Positions 1 through 7,067 of a stretch of 39,792 bases of DNA are shown here, piece after piece (position 1 is the first letter of the stretch; each line of letters opens with the position of its first letter). The translations under genes were made by a program, and so were the position numbers. The notes under the pieces were generated by a model. It made no database searches and had not been told where the DNA came from. It saw nothing but the letters and a program-made list of their open reading frames with translations. The DNA is from Lachnospiraceae bacterium (lineage in GTDB: Bacteria; Bacillota; Clostridia; Lachnospirales; Lachnospiraceae), in NCBI GenBank assembly GCA_022769665.1, contig JALEIR010000046.1, forward strand, positions 1-39,792, written 5' to 3'.

Positions 1-28
1 CTATAAGAGCCCCAAATTAGCACGCTAT

Positions 29-57
29 ATTATACACCAACTAGGGCTCAAATGCAA
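29..57 (-). promoter_or_regulatory. Probable sigma-A promoter firing leftward out of the window
   Basis: On the minus strand TTGCAT (52-57) and a perfect TATAAT (29-34) are separated by 17 nt. It lies downstream of the excisionase gene and points at whatever precedes the window, where an integrase or another element gene would be expected. The target gene is not visible. Confidence 0.5.
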
Positions 58-118
58 TGTTATTTCATTTTTTTGATAGCCGATAAACAGCGTGGTTACC
101 CCATTTGTTGGGAATACG

Positions 119-349
119 CTATATCTCTACGTTATCCGAAATAAACTTCTCAAATTCCTTTCGTTTAACAAGTTTTTTCTTCCCTACATACAGAACAAAA
201 GGACATCTCGGTGATCTGAGCAAGTTCTCCAATTTATTGATACCAATATTGGAATACTCCGCAGCCTCTTTTATGGTGAGTGCGACCTTACAATGGATAG
301 GAACAGTCTGAACCTCCGCCTGCTCCTTGGTATACATACCGGATTCCAT
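119..349 (-). CDS. xis: Tn916-family excisionase (Xis)
   Basis: A 76-residue DNA-binding protein resembling the Tn916-type excisionase, which binds element ends and directs the integrase toward excision. Visible hallmarks are the helix-turn-helix stretch LTIKEAAEYSNIGINKLENL and the basic C-terminal segment KKKLVKRKEFEKFI, the same order as in Tn916 Xis (about 67 residues). The first ATG has a poor ribosome-binding site; Met-5 (codon ending near 337) is an alternative start. In the family the integrase gene follows xis directly. Here only 118 nt remain before the window edge and no integrase start is seen in them, so the partner is further left or lost. It marks the right part of an integrative element or its remnant. 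Confidence 0.8.
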   Translation of the reverse strand: MESGMYTKEQAEVQTVPIHCKVALTIKEAAEYSNIGINKLENLLRSPRCPFVLYVGKKKLVKRKEFEKFISDNVEI

Positions 350-354
350 GTAAT

Positions 355-427
355 AAGGACTCTGTCCTTTACAATCCTAGCAGAGTCTTGCTCCTGCACC
401 ACGCGTAAGGCTCTGCCTTTACAATCC
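355..427. repeat. Two near-identical short hairpin repeats
   Basis: The unit AAGG(A)CTCTG(T)CCTTTACAATCC occurs at 355-377 and 407-427. Each begins with a small palindrome (AAGGAC-tct-GTCCTT and AAGGC-tct-GCCTT). A third hairpin, AAGGT-tgc-ACCTT, follows at about 432-444. The cluster sits upstream of xis; its function is unknown. Confidence 0.55.
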
Positions 428-470
428 GTTCAAGGTTGCACCTTGAAAATCTACTTGCTGATAAAACAGA

Positions 471-508
471 AATGGACCACTACCTTTATCATGTGGTAGT
501 GATCCATT
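471..508. terminator. Long stem-loop, possible terminator
   Basis: AATGGACCACTACC (471-484) pairs with GGTAGTGATCCATT (495-508) around a 10-nt loop, with one C/A mismatch. The U-tract is weak on both sides, so it could be a terminator or another structured element. The rest of 440-620 is AT-rich with no gene seen. Confidence 0.45.
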
Positions 509-620
509 TATCTTTCATCGGAATTTTACTTAAAAAAACATACCAATTGCCCGATATAAATAATAGATTTTCAATGTATTTCAAAGTAAAATTGTACATT
601 AGAAAGGATGTGCTTCTTTA

Positions 621-1400
621 ATGGACAAAATAGAAAAATTAAAAGCAGCTTGGGCGCTTTATTTTTCAAAAAACAATATTAGTCCTGTGACTAATAAATC
701 AATATAATCTTGCCACATCACAGCGAACGAAACCATTTTTTGCTACTATCAATTAAATGGAAAGAAAGAACTGGTAATAACAGATGCTGCCATTTATTTT
801 GAAAAAGTAAGATGGAGTTTAGCTAACATTTGTAAATTTGCAATATATCAATCCAACACAAAATTATTTCTTGTAAATGCGACCGGGACTACCTACTGCA
901 TTACATTCGCTGAAAGTTTTGAAGCCAAAAATTTTATGAGGCTTGTTATTTCTATGCAAGAATACTGGCTCTTTGCTGCAACAAATGGTATTAAACATAG
1001 ACAAGAATTATTTGATTATGCCCAATCATCTCTAAAATCAGCCATCATAAATTCAATTTCTGTAGCAGAAGAAATTCTATATATCTCTCAATTTCTTTTA
1101 AAGCATTCCGATTTTAGAAGAGAAATTGGACTCACTCTTATTGAATACAAACTAATCAGAGGAGATTTTGATTCCATATTAAGATGCGTCATCACATTGT
1201 CCTCGGAATTAGATGATAATACTATACTGCAATATATTGATAGTCTTATCAAGAAACACGTTCCAACAAATGTGCTTTATAATGAAGCTTATTTTCAGAA
1301 TGCATATCAATCAGAGCTCATTAAACAAATTGCTATTATGTTTTCCACATACACTAAGCAACTCGTTCAAATGACTTTATGCGTTCCTGTTCTGCCTTAA
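621..1400 (+). pseudogene. Unrecognised ORF broken by an in-frame TAA
   Basis: From ATG 621 the frame runs 28 codons to TAA (705-707). It then stays open in the same frame to 1400, about 230 more codons; the next ATG is at 936. The part after the stop reads like protein. For example LVITDAAIYFEKVRWSLANI followed by alternating hydrophobic strands is reminiscent of a bacterial PH-like fold (weak inference), and an alpha-helical C-terminal half follows. AAAGGA lies 13 nt before ATG 621, a rather long spacing. The last 47 bases overlap the end of the opposing gene at 1354-1605, so the original C-terminus was probably lost at a junction. The region is much more AT-rich than the chromosome to its right, consistent with acquired DNA. 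Function unknown. Confidence 0.5.
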
Positions 1401-1605
1401 TGTCAATGCTTCCTGGAAGCTTACTTCCATGCAAAGCCCTAAGACCTTCCTCTGAGATATTAACCTTAACCACAGGATTGTTCTTTCCAATCTCGGTTTC
1501 ATTATATCTTACCGGATTGCTGTTTTGTACCTTAGCCGAACCAAGCAGGTTCATCTGTGGCGGCTGATAGGTTCCGTTTATATTTCCAAAAAGATTAACC
1601 GGCAT
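1354..1605 (-). CDS. Small conserved-type protein, last gene of the accessory block
   Basis: An 83-residue soluble protein starting MPVNLFGNINGTYQPP. A strong AAGGGAG lies 8 nt before the ATG. The middle segment PVVKVNISEEGLRALHGSKL is a compact motif I associate, from memory only, with DUF3879-type proteins of Clostridia; the rest is polar. No signal peptide or membrane segment is visible. It follows the 1628-2227 gene by 22 nt and is probably co-transcribed with it. Its stop lies inside the convergent broken ORF, so it sits at the border between the accessory block and the mobile-like DNA. Function unknown; possibly co-exported with its neighbours. Confidence 0.7.
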   Translation of the reverse strand: MPVNLFGNINGTYQPPQMNLLGSAKVQNSNPVRYNETEIGKNNPVVKVNISEEGLRALHGSKLPGSIDIKAEQERIKSFERVA

Positions 1606-1627
1606 GCTCTTGTCTCCCTTCTATAAG

Positions 1628-2227
1628 TTATCCTTCCAAATCACCGGCAGAAGCCTCCATGCCTGATTCCTGCGCACCTGTTTCAGGTATATCGGGAAGT
1701 TCCCCTGTAGCCTCGGCATTTTCTGCAGCAGCTTCGGGATCATATTCACCGCCTTCTTCATCCCAGAGGGAATCATAATCTTTTGCCTTATGATTCTTCA
1801 TCTGCTTCATCATGGCCTGCGCCTGTTTTGCCGCGGCGTATAGTTTATCGTTTGCTTCTTGAAGCTTCTTCTCATCAGAATACGGAACATTATCGCCTCT
1901 GGACATCCTCATGGCTGTTGTCATGATCTTACCCATCGTAGCCGCATATCCGGTTTCGGGATCGGATTGCTGTCTCGCAACCTCCGCGTTCCATGCAGCA
2001 GTATACTGTTCTATCAGTCCATCAAGGACTTCCTGATTCTTCTTAAATTCTTCGTCCGAAGCCTCTACGGAAAGCTGCAAGGTTGCCGCTTCTTCCTCGA
2101 ACTTTTTATCGCCCGTCAGCTCAAACTTCTTTTTCGCCTCATCCCTTTGCTTTGCGAGGCTTCTGGTCTGATTCACAAGTACCTGTCGGTATTCTCTGTA
2201 TTTAGGGATGACTTCGCCCAATTTCAT
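1628..2227 (-). CDS. Coiled-coil protein with acidic tail
   Basis: About 199 residues starting MKLGEVIPKYREYRQVLVN. Residues 10-110 are strongly helical with Lys/Glu heptad character, and residues 150-199 are an acidic, Glu/Ala/Gly-rich disordered tail. AGGGGG lies 8 nt upstream of this ATG. An ATG at 2231-2233 overlaps the upstream stop in a TGATG arrangement, and a GTG at 2234-2236 is also in frame, so translation is probably coupled to the 2233-3147 gene. No signal peptide, cysteine pair or membrane segment is seen. Small helical proteins with coupled translation next to putative export substrates can be chaperones, but nothing in the sequence proves this. Confidence 0.7.
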   Translation of the reverse strand: MKLGEVIPKYREYRQVLVNQTRSLAKQRDEAKKKFELTGDKKFEEEAATLQLSVEASDEEFKKNQEVLDGLIEQYTAAWNAEVARQQSDPETGYAATMGKIMTTAMRMSRGDNVPYSDEKKLQEANDKLYAAAKQAQAMMKQMKNHKAKDYDSLWDEEGGEYDPEAAAENAEATGELPDIPETGAQESGMEASAGDLEG

Positions 2228-2232
2228 AATCA

Positions 2233-3147
2233 TCACCCCCTGAAATCGACATGACCGCCGACCATACGCTCGGAGGCTGTCATAACTCTGTTTGCTGCGC
2301 TATCATAGGAATAGCTTTGTACCTTTGAAAGCAGTTCATCAGCGGAATCTGCCTCAATGGTCACATATTCTTTTCCGTAGACTTCCACAACCTTATCGTG
2401 TATCTTCTTTTCTATCTCCGGCGGGATCTCGTCATTATCGGAATCCGCTTTTTCAGTTCTCTTTTCCCTTAATTTCTCCAACCGCTCCTGGCGTTCCTTC
2501 TTCTCAGCCTTCTTGTGTTCTCTGGCTTTCTGCTCTTTCTTCTCCGCCGCTTTCTTTTCTATGCGCTTTTTCTGTAGATCCTGAGATTTTTCTACCGTAG
2601 CAAAGAAGCTCTCTTTACCATTTGAATCTACCGACATACCAAAGTTCTTAACACTTGCTCCGCTACTTGTAAGACTGTTCTTTGCCTCAGCCATCTTCGT
2701 CTGTGACATAGCGATAATCCCTTCATATTTCTTCCTGAAGGACTCATCCGTAGCCATGCGTTCAAGCTTTTCCTCGTCAATAAGAACAACCATCTTATTT
2801 GCGTTACCATAAGCCGCCGCATTAGCCTGAACCTGGGCTTTCATATCCTTGCTGACAGCAATAAACTCCATGTTATGAAACTTTCCCTTTAGCTGGTTAT
2901 AATAATCTTTCGCCTTATCCGAAAGTTTAACATCACCAATGGTATTCCCGTATTCTGTTGTCTTTGGTACAAGGGAACTTTTAGTATCGATTGGAGTAAA
3001 GCCTTTTGTTTCAACTTTAGAAGTCTGGCTCTCCTTAGAAGAATTGCTTGACGCAACTTTAGAAGAAGTCGGTTCGTATGTGCGCTCCGACCCTTTATTG
3101 ATCTGATTTGACTGCTGATACGCAGAAATACCACTAAGACCTGCCAT
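2233..3147 (-). CDS. DUF6033-like protein
   Basis: 304 residues, ATG with GGGAGG 9 nt upstream. Residues 1-75 are a Ser/Thr/Lys-rich, probably unstructured leader starting MAGLSGISAYQQSNQ. Residues 75-190 form the conserved-looking core: LSDKAKDYYNQLKGKF, then a segment with VVLIDEEKLERMATD. Residues 195-250 are a highly charged Lys/Glu/Arg coil. I recall this core as DUF6033, a Lachnospiraceae family of unknown function. The 4960-5679 gene carries a diverged copy of the same core. A sigma-28-like promoter lies 80-109 nt upstream, and the gene overlaps the next one (TGATG). With no Sec signal and a disordered N-terminus, it could be a flagellar-type export substrate (inference). Confidence 0.75.
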   Translation of the reverse strand: MAGLSGISAYQQSNQINKGSERTYEPTSSKVASSNSSKESQTSKVETKGFTPIDTKSSLVPKTTEYGNTIGDVKLSDKAKDYYNQLKGKFHNMEFIAVSKDMKAQVQANAAAYGNANKMVVLIDEEKLERMATDESFRKKYEGIIAMSQTKMAEAKNSLTSSGASVKNFGMSVDSNGKESFFATVEKSQDLQKKRIEKKAAEKKEQKAREHKKAEKKERQERLEKLREKRTEKADSDNDEIPPEIEKKIHDKVVEVYGKEYVTIEADSADELLSKVQSYSYDSAANRVMTASERMVGGHVDFRG

Positions 3148-3226
3148 ATTGCTCTACCTCCCTGTAGATAAACATTGAAGTCCTTTTCAATGCATAAAAA
3201 GACAGTTGTAGTTATCTTCTATCTAT

Positions 3227-3256
3227 TTATCGGAGAGATACTTACAAAAATTAACC
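3227..3256 (-). promoter_or_regulatory. Sigma-28 (SigD/FliA)-like promoter, copy 2
   Basis: Minus strand: GGTTAA (3251-3256), 16 nt, TCCGATAA (3227-3234). The -10 matches the sigma-28 consensus GCCGATAA/T at 7 of 8 positions. It gives a leader of about 70 nt before ATG 3147. The -35 overlaps the terminator of the preceding gene. Confidence 0.6.
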
Positions 3257-3284
3257 CCGAAAACAAAATTTCCGGGGCTTTTTG
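3252..3284. terminator. Bidirectional-looking terminator after the 3300-4163 gene
   Basis: CCCCGAAA pairs with TTTCCGGGG with a one-base bulge. On the minus strand the stem is followed by TTAATTTTTG, on the plus strand by a T-run. It closes the upstream unit just before the promoter of the 2233-3147 gene. Confidence 0.65.
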
Positions 3285-3299
3285 AAAAGAATTATCATT

Positions 3300-4163
3300 T
3301 TACCTTATCCAATCCCAGGCGTCGCCTGTAAATGTAAGGTTATCCTTGGATATGTTTCCGCCTAAAAACTTAGTCCAAAAGTCTTTCATTCCGGCAAATC
3401 TGAGGTTCTCATCGTTCTTGAAGCTTGCAATTAAGTCATCAACTCGCTTCGCATCTTCGGGCGACTGGAATTTTAGTTCCCAGCTTGAAAGGACTTTACC
3501 GTTCTGGCATTTTTTACTGCTGATCCCGTCTGCTCCTATACAGGTGATCGTCCATACTTTTTCCTTTTCATCATCCTCTTCAACAGATGCACACTCGGTA
3601 GTGCTTTCGGAATAAGACACTCCCACAGATGTGCTACCGACAATCTGAACTTCCTGGTACTTTGACAGAGCATGGCTCTCCATCTTCTGCGCTTCTTTTG
3701 CCGTCATTAGAACAGTCTGGTCATCTGTCTTAAGCTTCTTCGTCCAGTTTTTCTCATGATCAACTCCGTCTTCTGAAGAAACTTCACCGGATTCTGCGGT
3801 TTCCGAAGATGCTCCGGCATCAAATCCAGTTGCAACCGCTAAAGCTGCGGCTGATGCAGCAATTGTTCTCATCTCGGGATCAGCTTCCATAGCTGCCTTT
3901 TGAGCAGCTTCGTCCTGCATCTCCTTCATTTCACGCAGACGTTCCTTAAAAGCGTCTATATAATTATCAACGCCTTCAAGCATCTTATCCCATTCTTCAC
4001 CGGACATATCGCGCCAGTCTTTTTCCTCTTTCAGTTCCTGCGCCGATAACTTGTGAGCATCTTCAAACTTCTTGATCGCATCCGATAAATCTGCTGTTTT
4101 TGAAGTGGTATTTGTATAATATGTGCTAACTCCACTATAAGCACTTACACCCGCTACTACCAT
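3300..4163 (-). CDS. Unknown soluble protein, accessory block
   Basis: 287 residues from ATG 4163, which has AAAGGAG 5 nt upstream; a longer upstream frame is ignored. The N-terminus MVVAGVSAYSGVSTYYTN resembles that of the DUF6033-like neighbour (GISAYQQ). A predicted helix with DWRDMSGEEWDKMLEGVDNY follows, then an Ala-rich stretch and an acidic linker. The C-terminal half, from about residue 160, looks folded (beta-rich, ending FTGDAWDWIR). It starts 1 nt after the stop of the 4165-4755 gene, so the two are translationally coupled. A terminator follows. No homologous family recognised; no signal peptide or membrane segment. Confidence 0.65.
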   Translation of the reverse strand: MVVAGVSAYSGVSTYYTNTTSKTADLSDAIKKFEDAHKLSAQELKEEKDWRDMSGEEWDKMLEGVDNYIDAFKERLREMKEMQDEAAQKAAMEADPEMRTIAASAAALAVATGFDAGASSETAESGEVSSEDGVDHEKNWTKKLKTDDQTVLMTAKEAQKMESHALSKYQEVQIVGSTSVGVSYSESTTECASVEEDDEKEKVWTITCIGADGISSKKCQNGKVLSSWELKFQSPEDAKRVDDLIASFKNDENLRFAGMKDFWTKFLGGNISKDNLTFTGDAWDWIR

Positions 4164-4164
4164 C

Positions 4165-4755
4165 TTAACTCCTTTCCGCAACCAATCTGCTTTCAATGAC
4201 CGTATTGATCCTAAATAAAGTAATAGCTGAAAAGATGGTATTTGCATTCTCCTCGGCTTCTACAGATCTATCCGTATCGGCTTCTTCCTTAACTTTTGCC
4301 TGATCATCTGCTTTATCCGTTACATTCTCAACGGTCTCGATTTCTTCCTCATCGAGCTCATTAAGCTTCTTTGTGCAATGATTATACTGAGCGATAGCCC
4401 TCATTATGGCATTAAGATCAGCCGGCGAAAACATCCCTGCAGCTTTTGACAGATCCCCAAAGTTATCCACATTTACCTTAAGGTTTCCACCACTTGGAAG
4501 GCTTATGTTCAAGACATTCTTCGGATTTGACATGTCGCCAAGGCATATGGAATTTGTCTTATAATCACAGACAAAAGTCACCCCGTTATACTCGATCAGT
4601 CCATCCTTTGCAAGATGGCTATATGGGCATTTTTGCTGTTTTTCTCCAAGAATCTTTGAAAAAGAAGAACTCCTGTCTGTTGAATCGGTCTTTCTTTCGC
4701 CTTGAAGTGATAGCAAATCAAAGCTCTTTGCATTTTGGACCTCATTTATTCCCAT
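4165..4755 (-). CDS. Unknown soluble protein coupled to the next gene
   Basis: 196 residues starting MGINEVQNAKSFDLLSLQGE. AAAGGA lies 5 nt before ATG. The first 35 residues are polar and probably unstructured. Residues 40-125 look folded, with C43, C63 and C72; the segment around CLGDMSNPKNVLNISLPSGG is beta-rich. Residues 130-175 are an acidic coil and the last 20 are more hydrophobic. The stop is 1 nt from the next start. 204 nt separate it from the gene upstream, containing a 7-bp palindrome and a tiny ORF, so it may have its own promoter, although I found no sigma-28-like match there. Family not recognised. Confidence 0.65.
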   Translation of the reverse strand: MGINEVQNAKSFDLLSLQGERKTDSTDRSSSFSKILGEKQQKCPYSHLAKDGLIEYNGVTFVCDYKTNSICLGDMSNPKNVLNISLPSGGNLKVNVDNFGDLSKAAGMFSPADLNAIMRAIAQYNHCTKKLNELDEEEIETVENVTDKADDQAKVKEEADTDRSVEAEENANTIFSAITLFRINTVIESRLVAERS

Positions 4756-4794
4756 TTCTGTCCTTTCCGCAGCTCATCTGTCAATCCGAGCCGC

Positions 4795-4821
4795 ACCGCT
4801 CCCCGGAAAGGTCCGAGCGGT
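4795..4821. repeat. Inverted repeat upstream of the 4165-4755 gene
   Basis: ACCGCTC (4795-4801) and GAGCGGT (4815-4821) form a perfect 7-bp GC-rich stem with a 13-nt loop, 40 nt upstream of the start codon. There is no adjacent U-tract, so it is more likely an operator or leader structure than a terminator. Confidence 0.4.
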
Positions 4822-4841
4822 ATTCAACTATCTATGAATAT

Positions 4842-4941
4842 TTATATCAGTCCGCCACCCGCAAATGTACCGGCTTCATACGCTAATAATATCCCTGCTA
4901 CTTTAGGATCCGATTCCATTTACATTAATAGTATTGTTCAT
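4842..4941 (-). pseudogene. Tiny ORF pair, possibly one frameshifted small gene
   Basis: From ATG 4941 (AAAGG about 11 nt upstream) a 12-codon frame reads MNNTINVNGIGS and stops at 4903-4905. Shifting by +1 within it opens a second frame from ATG 4919 to TAA 4842-4844, reading MESDPKVAGILLAYEAG and ending GGGLI. Together they resemble the short N-termini of the neighbours and the C-terminus of the 4960-5679 protein (PESVLTAYGAG...GLYL). It may be a frameshifted small member of the set, a degraded duplication, or chance. Confidence 0.3.
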
Positions 4942-4959
4942 ATCATCACCGACCTTTTT

Positions 4960-5679
4960 CTATAAATACAAACCATTAGGGAGTGATACTCCAGCTCCAT
5001 AAGCTGTTAACACACTTTCTGGGGTATCTCCAAAAGCAAATGTCCCCAATCCAAGCATCTGCTCATTAAGAACAGCTTCTATACTTCTCCTGTGATAAAT
5101 CTCTTCCTGAATACGTCTACGTTCATCTGCAGCCTCTTGGCTCCGCTCAATACTTTCCTGCCTTTCTTTAGCTTTTTTCTCTCTTTTTGCTTTCTGCTCT
5201 GCTTCAAATTTAGCTATCTTTTCCGGTGATTCCTCACCGCTCAGGTAATGTGTCACGGTTCCATCTTCGTGTATAACTAACCCTTCAGACGTTTTCCTAT
5301 GCCCTATCATTGCCATAAATGCATCAGTCTTGGGGACACCGTAATTAAAATAATCTGATATTTTCTTCTCATAATAAGCCGCCTTCTCCGGATCATTTGC
5401 CATCTGCTCCAAAATATTAGGTGCAATTGCCACATTTCCGGAACCAGCAGTTCCGCCAGCAAATCTATCCATACTGTTCTGATCTTTTCCAACGCTTGCT
5501 ACTGTAATCGGACATCCAAATTTACTTTGCAAGCTGTTTTTATAGGCTTCTACTACATCATCTGACGATGTTGCCTTATTCAACGAACTTGCAAAATCGG
5601 ATGATGAAACCGATTTATTTCTGACCTGATTTGCATAAACTTGTACACTTGCCACGCCGCCTAAACTACTAATATTCAT
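4960..5679 (-). CDS. Second DUF6033-like protein
   Basis: 239 residues starting MNISSLGGVASVQVYANQ; GGAGGTGG directly precedes the ATG. The core (residues 35-140) aligns by eye with the 2233-3147 protein: ITVASVGKD matches FIAVSKD, and VAIAPNILEQMAND matches VVLIDEEKLERMATD, followed in both by a YE-K/G-I motif. A charged coil at about 155-205 follows, then a small hydrophobic Gly-rich C-terminus absent from the paralogue. No signal peptide or membrane segment. It follows the 5751-6320 gene by 71 nt and is probably in the same transcript. Exact role unknown. Confidence 0.72.
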   Translation of the reverse strand: MNISSLGGVASVQVYANQVRNKSVSSSDFASSLNKATSSDDVVEAYKNSLQSKFGCPITVASVGKDQNSMDRFAGGTAGSGNVAIAPNILEQMANDPEKAAYYEKKISDYFNYGVPKTDAFMAMIGHRKTSEGLVIHEDGTVTHYLSGEESPEKIAKFEAEQKAKREKKAKERQESIERSQEAADERRRIQEEIYHRRSIEAVLNEQMLGLGTFAFGDTPESVLTAYGAGVSLPNGLYL

Positions 5680-5750
5680 ATTCCACCTCCGTCATTCGTT
5701 CTGACTTTAAACCCGCATCGCTAGTGTAAAATACGAGCGATATCAAATAT

Positions 5751-6320
5751 TTACAGATAATCTAAAAGATTCGTCCATCTATTGATGTTCTTCCAATTCC
5801 TATCATTATTCAGTTCTAATTCAAGCTGTTGCTCAAACCAACTTCTGTAATCAACAATCGTATTTTCATTTGCGTTAGGAATCCTGTGCTGCAAGTATAA
5901 ATGTGCCACTAACAAATCAGGCGCGGGATTCTCAATTTTACCCTCCGCCTCCAAATGATACATTCTTACAGACAGGTCAACCATATTACAGGAGGAAGCG
6001 TTTACCTTTTCTGCATCAACTATCCGTTCTTCTTCCTTTCCGTTGTCATATTTTAGTTTTACCAGATATTCTGAATCGGCCCCTTCGTTCTTGTATACCT
6101 CAGCACTATATCCAAACGGGCCATCGTGCCAATGCCATAATGGCTTGTCAGCATACACCTTAGTCTGCGATTCTCCAACGCTCATGGTTCCTTCCGCTGT
6201 ATTAAACTTATTCTGCACAATATCAGCAAACGAAGTTGAAACCTGTACTTCATCTGTGCTTGTTTTCTTAGCGTAATTACTGTTAATTAATCCGTAGTTT
6301 CCTATTCCGATTACATTCAT
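5751..6320 (-). CDS. Unknown soluble protein, accessory block
   Basis: 189 residues starting MNVIGIGNYGLINSNYAKK. AAAGGA lies 6 nt before the ATG. A 45-residue polar leader with SFADIVQNKFN is followed by an aromatic-rich segment (PLWHWHDGPFGYSAEVY), a charged beta region and a helical C-terminus rich in Trp and Asn. The segment DLSVRMYHLEAEGKI has a domain-like look, but I do not recognise the family. No signal peptide or membrane segment. It lies 65 nt downstream of the 6386-6961 gene. Confidence 0.65.
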   Translation of the reverse strand: MNVIGIGNYGLINSNYAKKTSTDEVQVSTSFADIVQNKFNTAEGTMSVGESQTKVYADKPLWHWHDGPFGYSAEVYKNEGADSEYLVKLKYDNGKEEERIVDAEKVNASSCNMVDLSVRMYHLEAEGKIENPAPDLLVAHLYLQHRIPNANENTIVDYRSWFEQQLELELNNDRNWKNINRWTNLLDYL

Positions 6321-6385
6321 AAACTATCCTTTCAAGCGAATAACCTGGTTACTACTGCAACGCGTCCCAGATACTCTGTTTACAT

Positions 6386-6961
6386 TTACGCTCCAACAGA
6401 AAACGTGGGCATACTGTCATATACTTCTGTAAGCGGGCTCCAGTTCTTTAGATCAAAACTATCGTCTTCTTCATCCTCTGCATCAGAAAAGACATCCCCG
6501 CTTTCCTTTCCCTCTTTATCTCCCTCTTCAACTGTATTCGGGAGTTTCTCATAAGCACCTGATTTATGAAATTCTGTCGAAATACGATTGACAGCCGCAA
6601 AGATGTACTCCCTGTCAGGATCATTTTTTGATATGCCACTTAGGGCAGAAGATATGATCTGGTCAGCCTCTTCCTTGCTCTTTGCATGCTTTAACTGTTC
6701 TTCTACAGCTTCTGCCATTCTTTGTACCCTCAAAACATGTGCGTACATGATGGGATTGGTTTTTCTTAAATAATCCATTTCCTTCTGCGAAAGCTTTTTT
6801 CCCGACTGAAGCTTGGCAGTTATCTGAGCATCCATCCTTGAGCGGTCTTCTTCAGACATCTTTTCTACGTCATTTCCGTTTTCTAAGATATACTGAGCCA
6901 GTTCTTTTGTTGTCGTAATCTTTTTAGGCTCTTCCTTTTTTAGATTCAGGCAAATATTCAT
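6386..6961 (-). CDS. Helical protein, first gene of the accessory operon
   Basis: 191 residues from ATG 6961, chosen because GGAG lies 8 nt upstream; a frame extending to 7048 would start almost on the predicted transcription start. The helical core contains KLQSGKKLSQKEMDYLRKTN and EQLKHAKSKEEADQIISSA, a pattern I recall in uncharacterised Lachnospiraceae proteins. The C-terminal 45 residues are acidic and end SMPTFSVGA. No signal peptide or membrane segment. A sigma-28-like promoter and a terminator-like hairpin precede it, so it probably heads the operon. Function unknown. Confidence 0.7.
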   Translation of the reverse strand: MNICLNLKKEEPKKITTTKELAQYILENGNDVEKMSEEDRSRMDAQITAKLQSGKKLSQKEMDYLRKTNPIMYAHVLRVQRMAEAVEEQLKHAKSKEEADQIISSALSGISKNDPDREYIFAAVNRISTEFHKSGAYEKLPNTVEEGDKEGKESGDVFSDAEDEEDDSFDLKNWSPLTEVYDSMPTFSVGA

Positions 6962-7008
6962 AAGGCTTCTCCAAATATATGTAATACAATGTTGATCCTC
7001 AAAAGAAA

Positions 7009-7052
7009 AAGCGCATTTTTCAACGAATATCAATCCATTGAAAAACACGCTT
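7009..7052 (-). terminator. Leader hairpin with U-tract: candidate attenuator
   Basis: In the minus-strand transcript a 15-bp stem (arms 7038-7052 and 7009-7023, two G-U wobbles, 14-nt loop) is followed by UUUUUCUUUU. It lies between the predicted start of transcription near 7061 and ATG 6961. This is the layout of an intrinsic terminator placed in a leader. Confidence 0.5.
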
Positions 7053-7067
7053 CCATCGCTATTTAGT

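Noticed and set aside
355..444. CRISPR-like array from the hairpin repeats
   Set aside because: Only two or three irregular units with unequal spacing and no cas genes.
4834..4965. 43-codon plus-strand ORF in the gap before the 4165-4755 gene
   Set aside because: No ribosome-binding site; its complement fits the minus-strand small-ORF reading better.
5680..5750. CGATAT on the plus strand at about 5737 as a fourth sigma-28 site
   Set aside because: Wrong strand for the neighbouring genes and no -35 at 15-17 nt.
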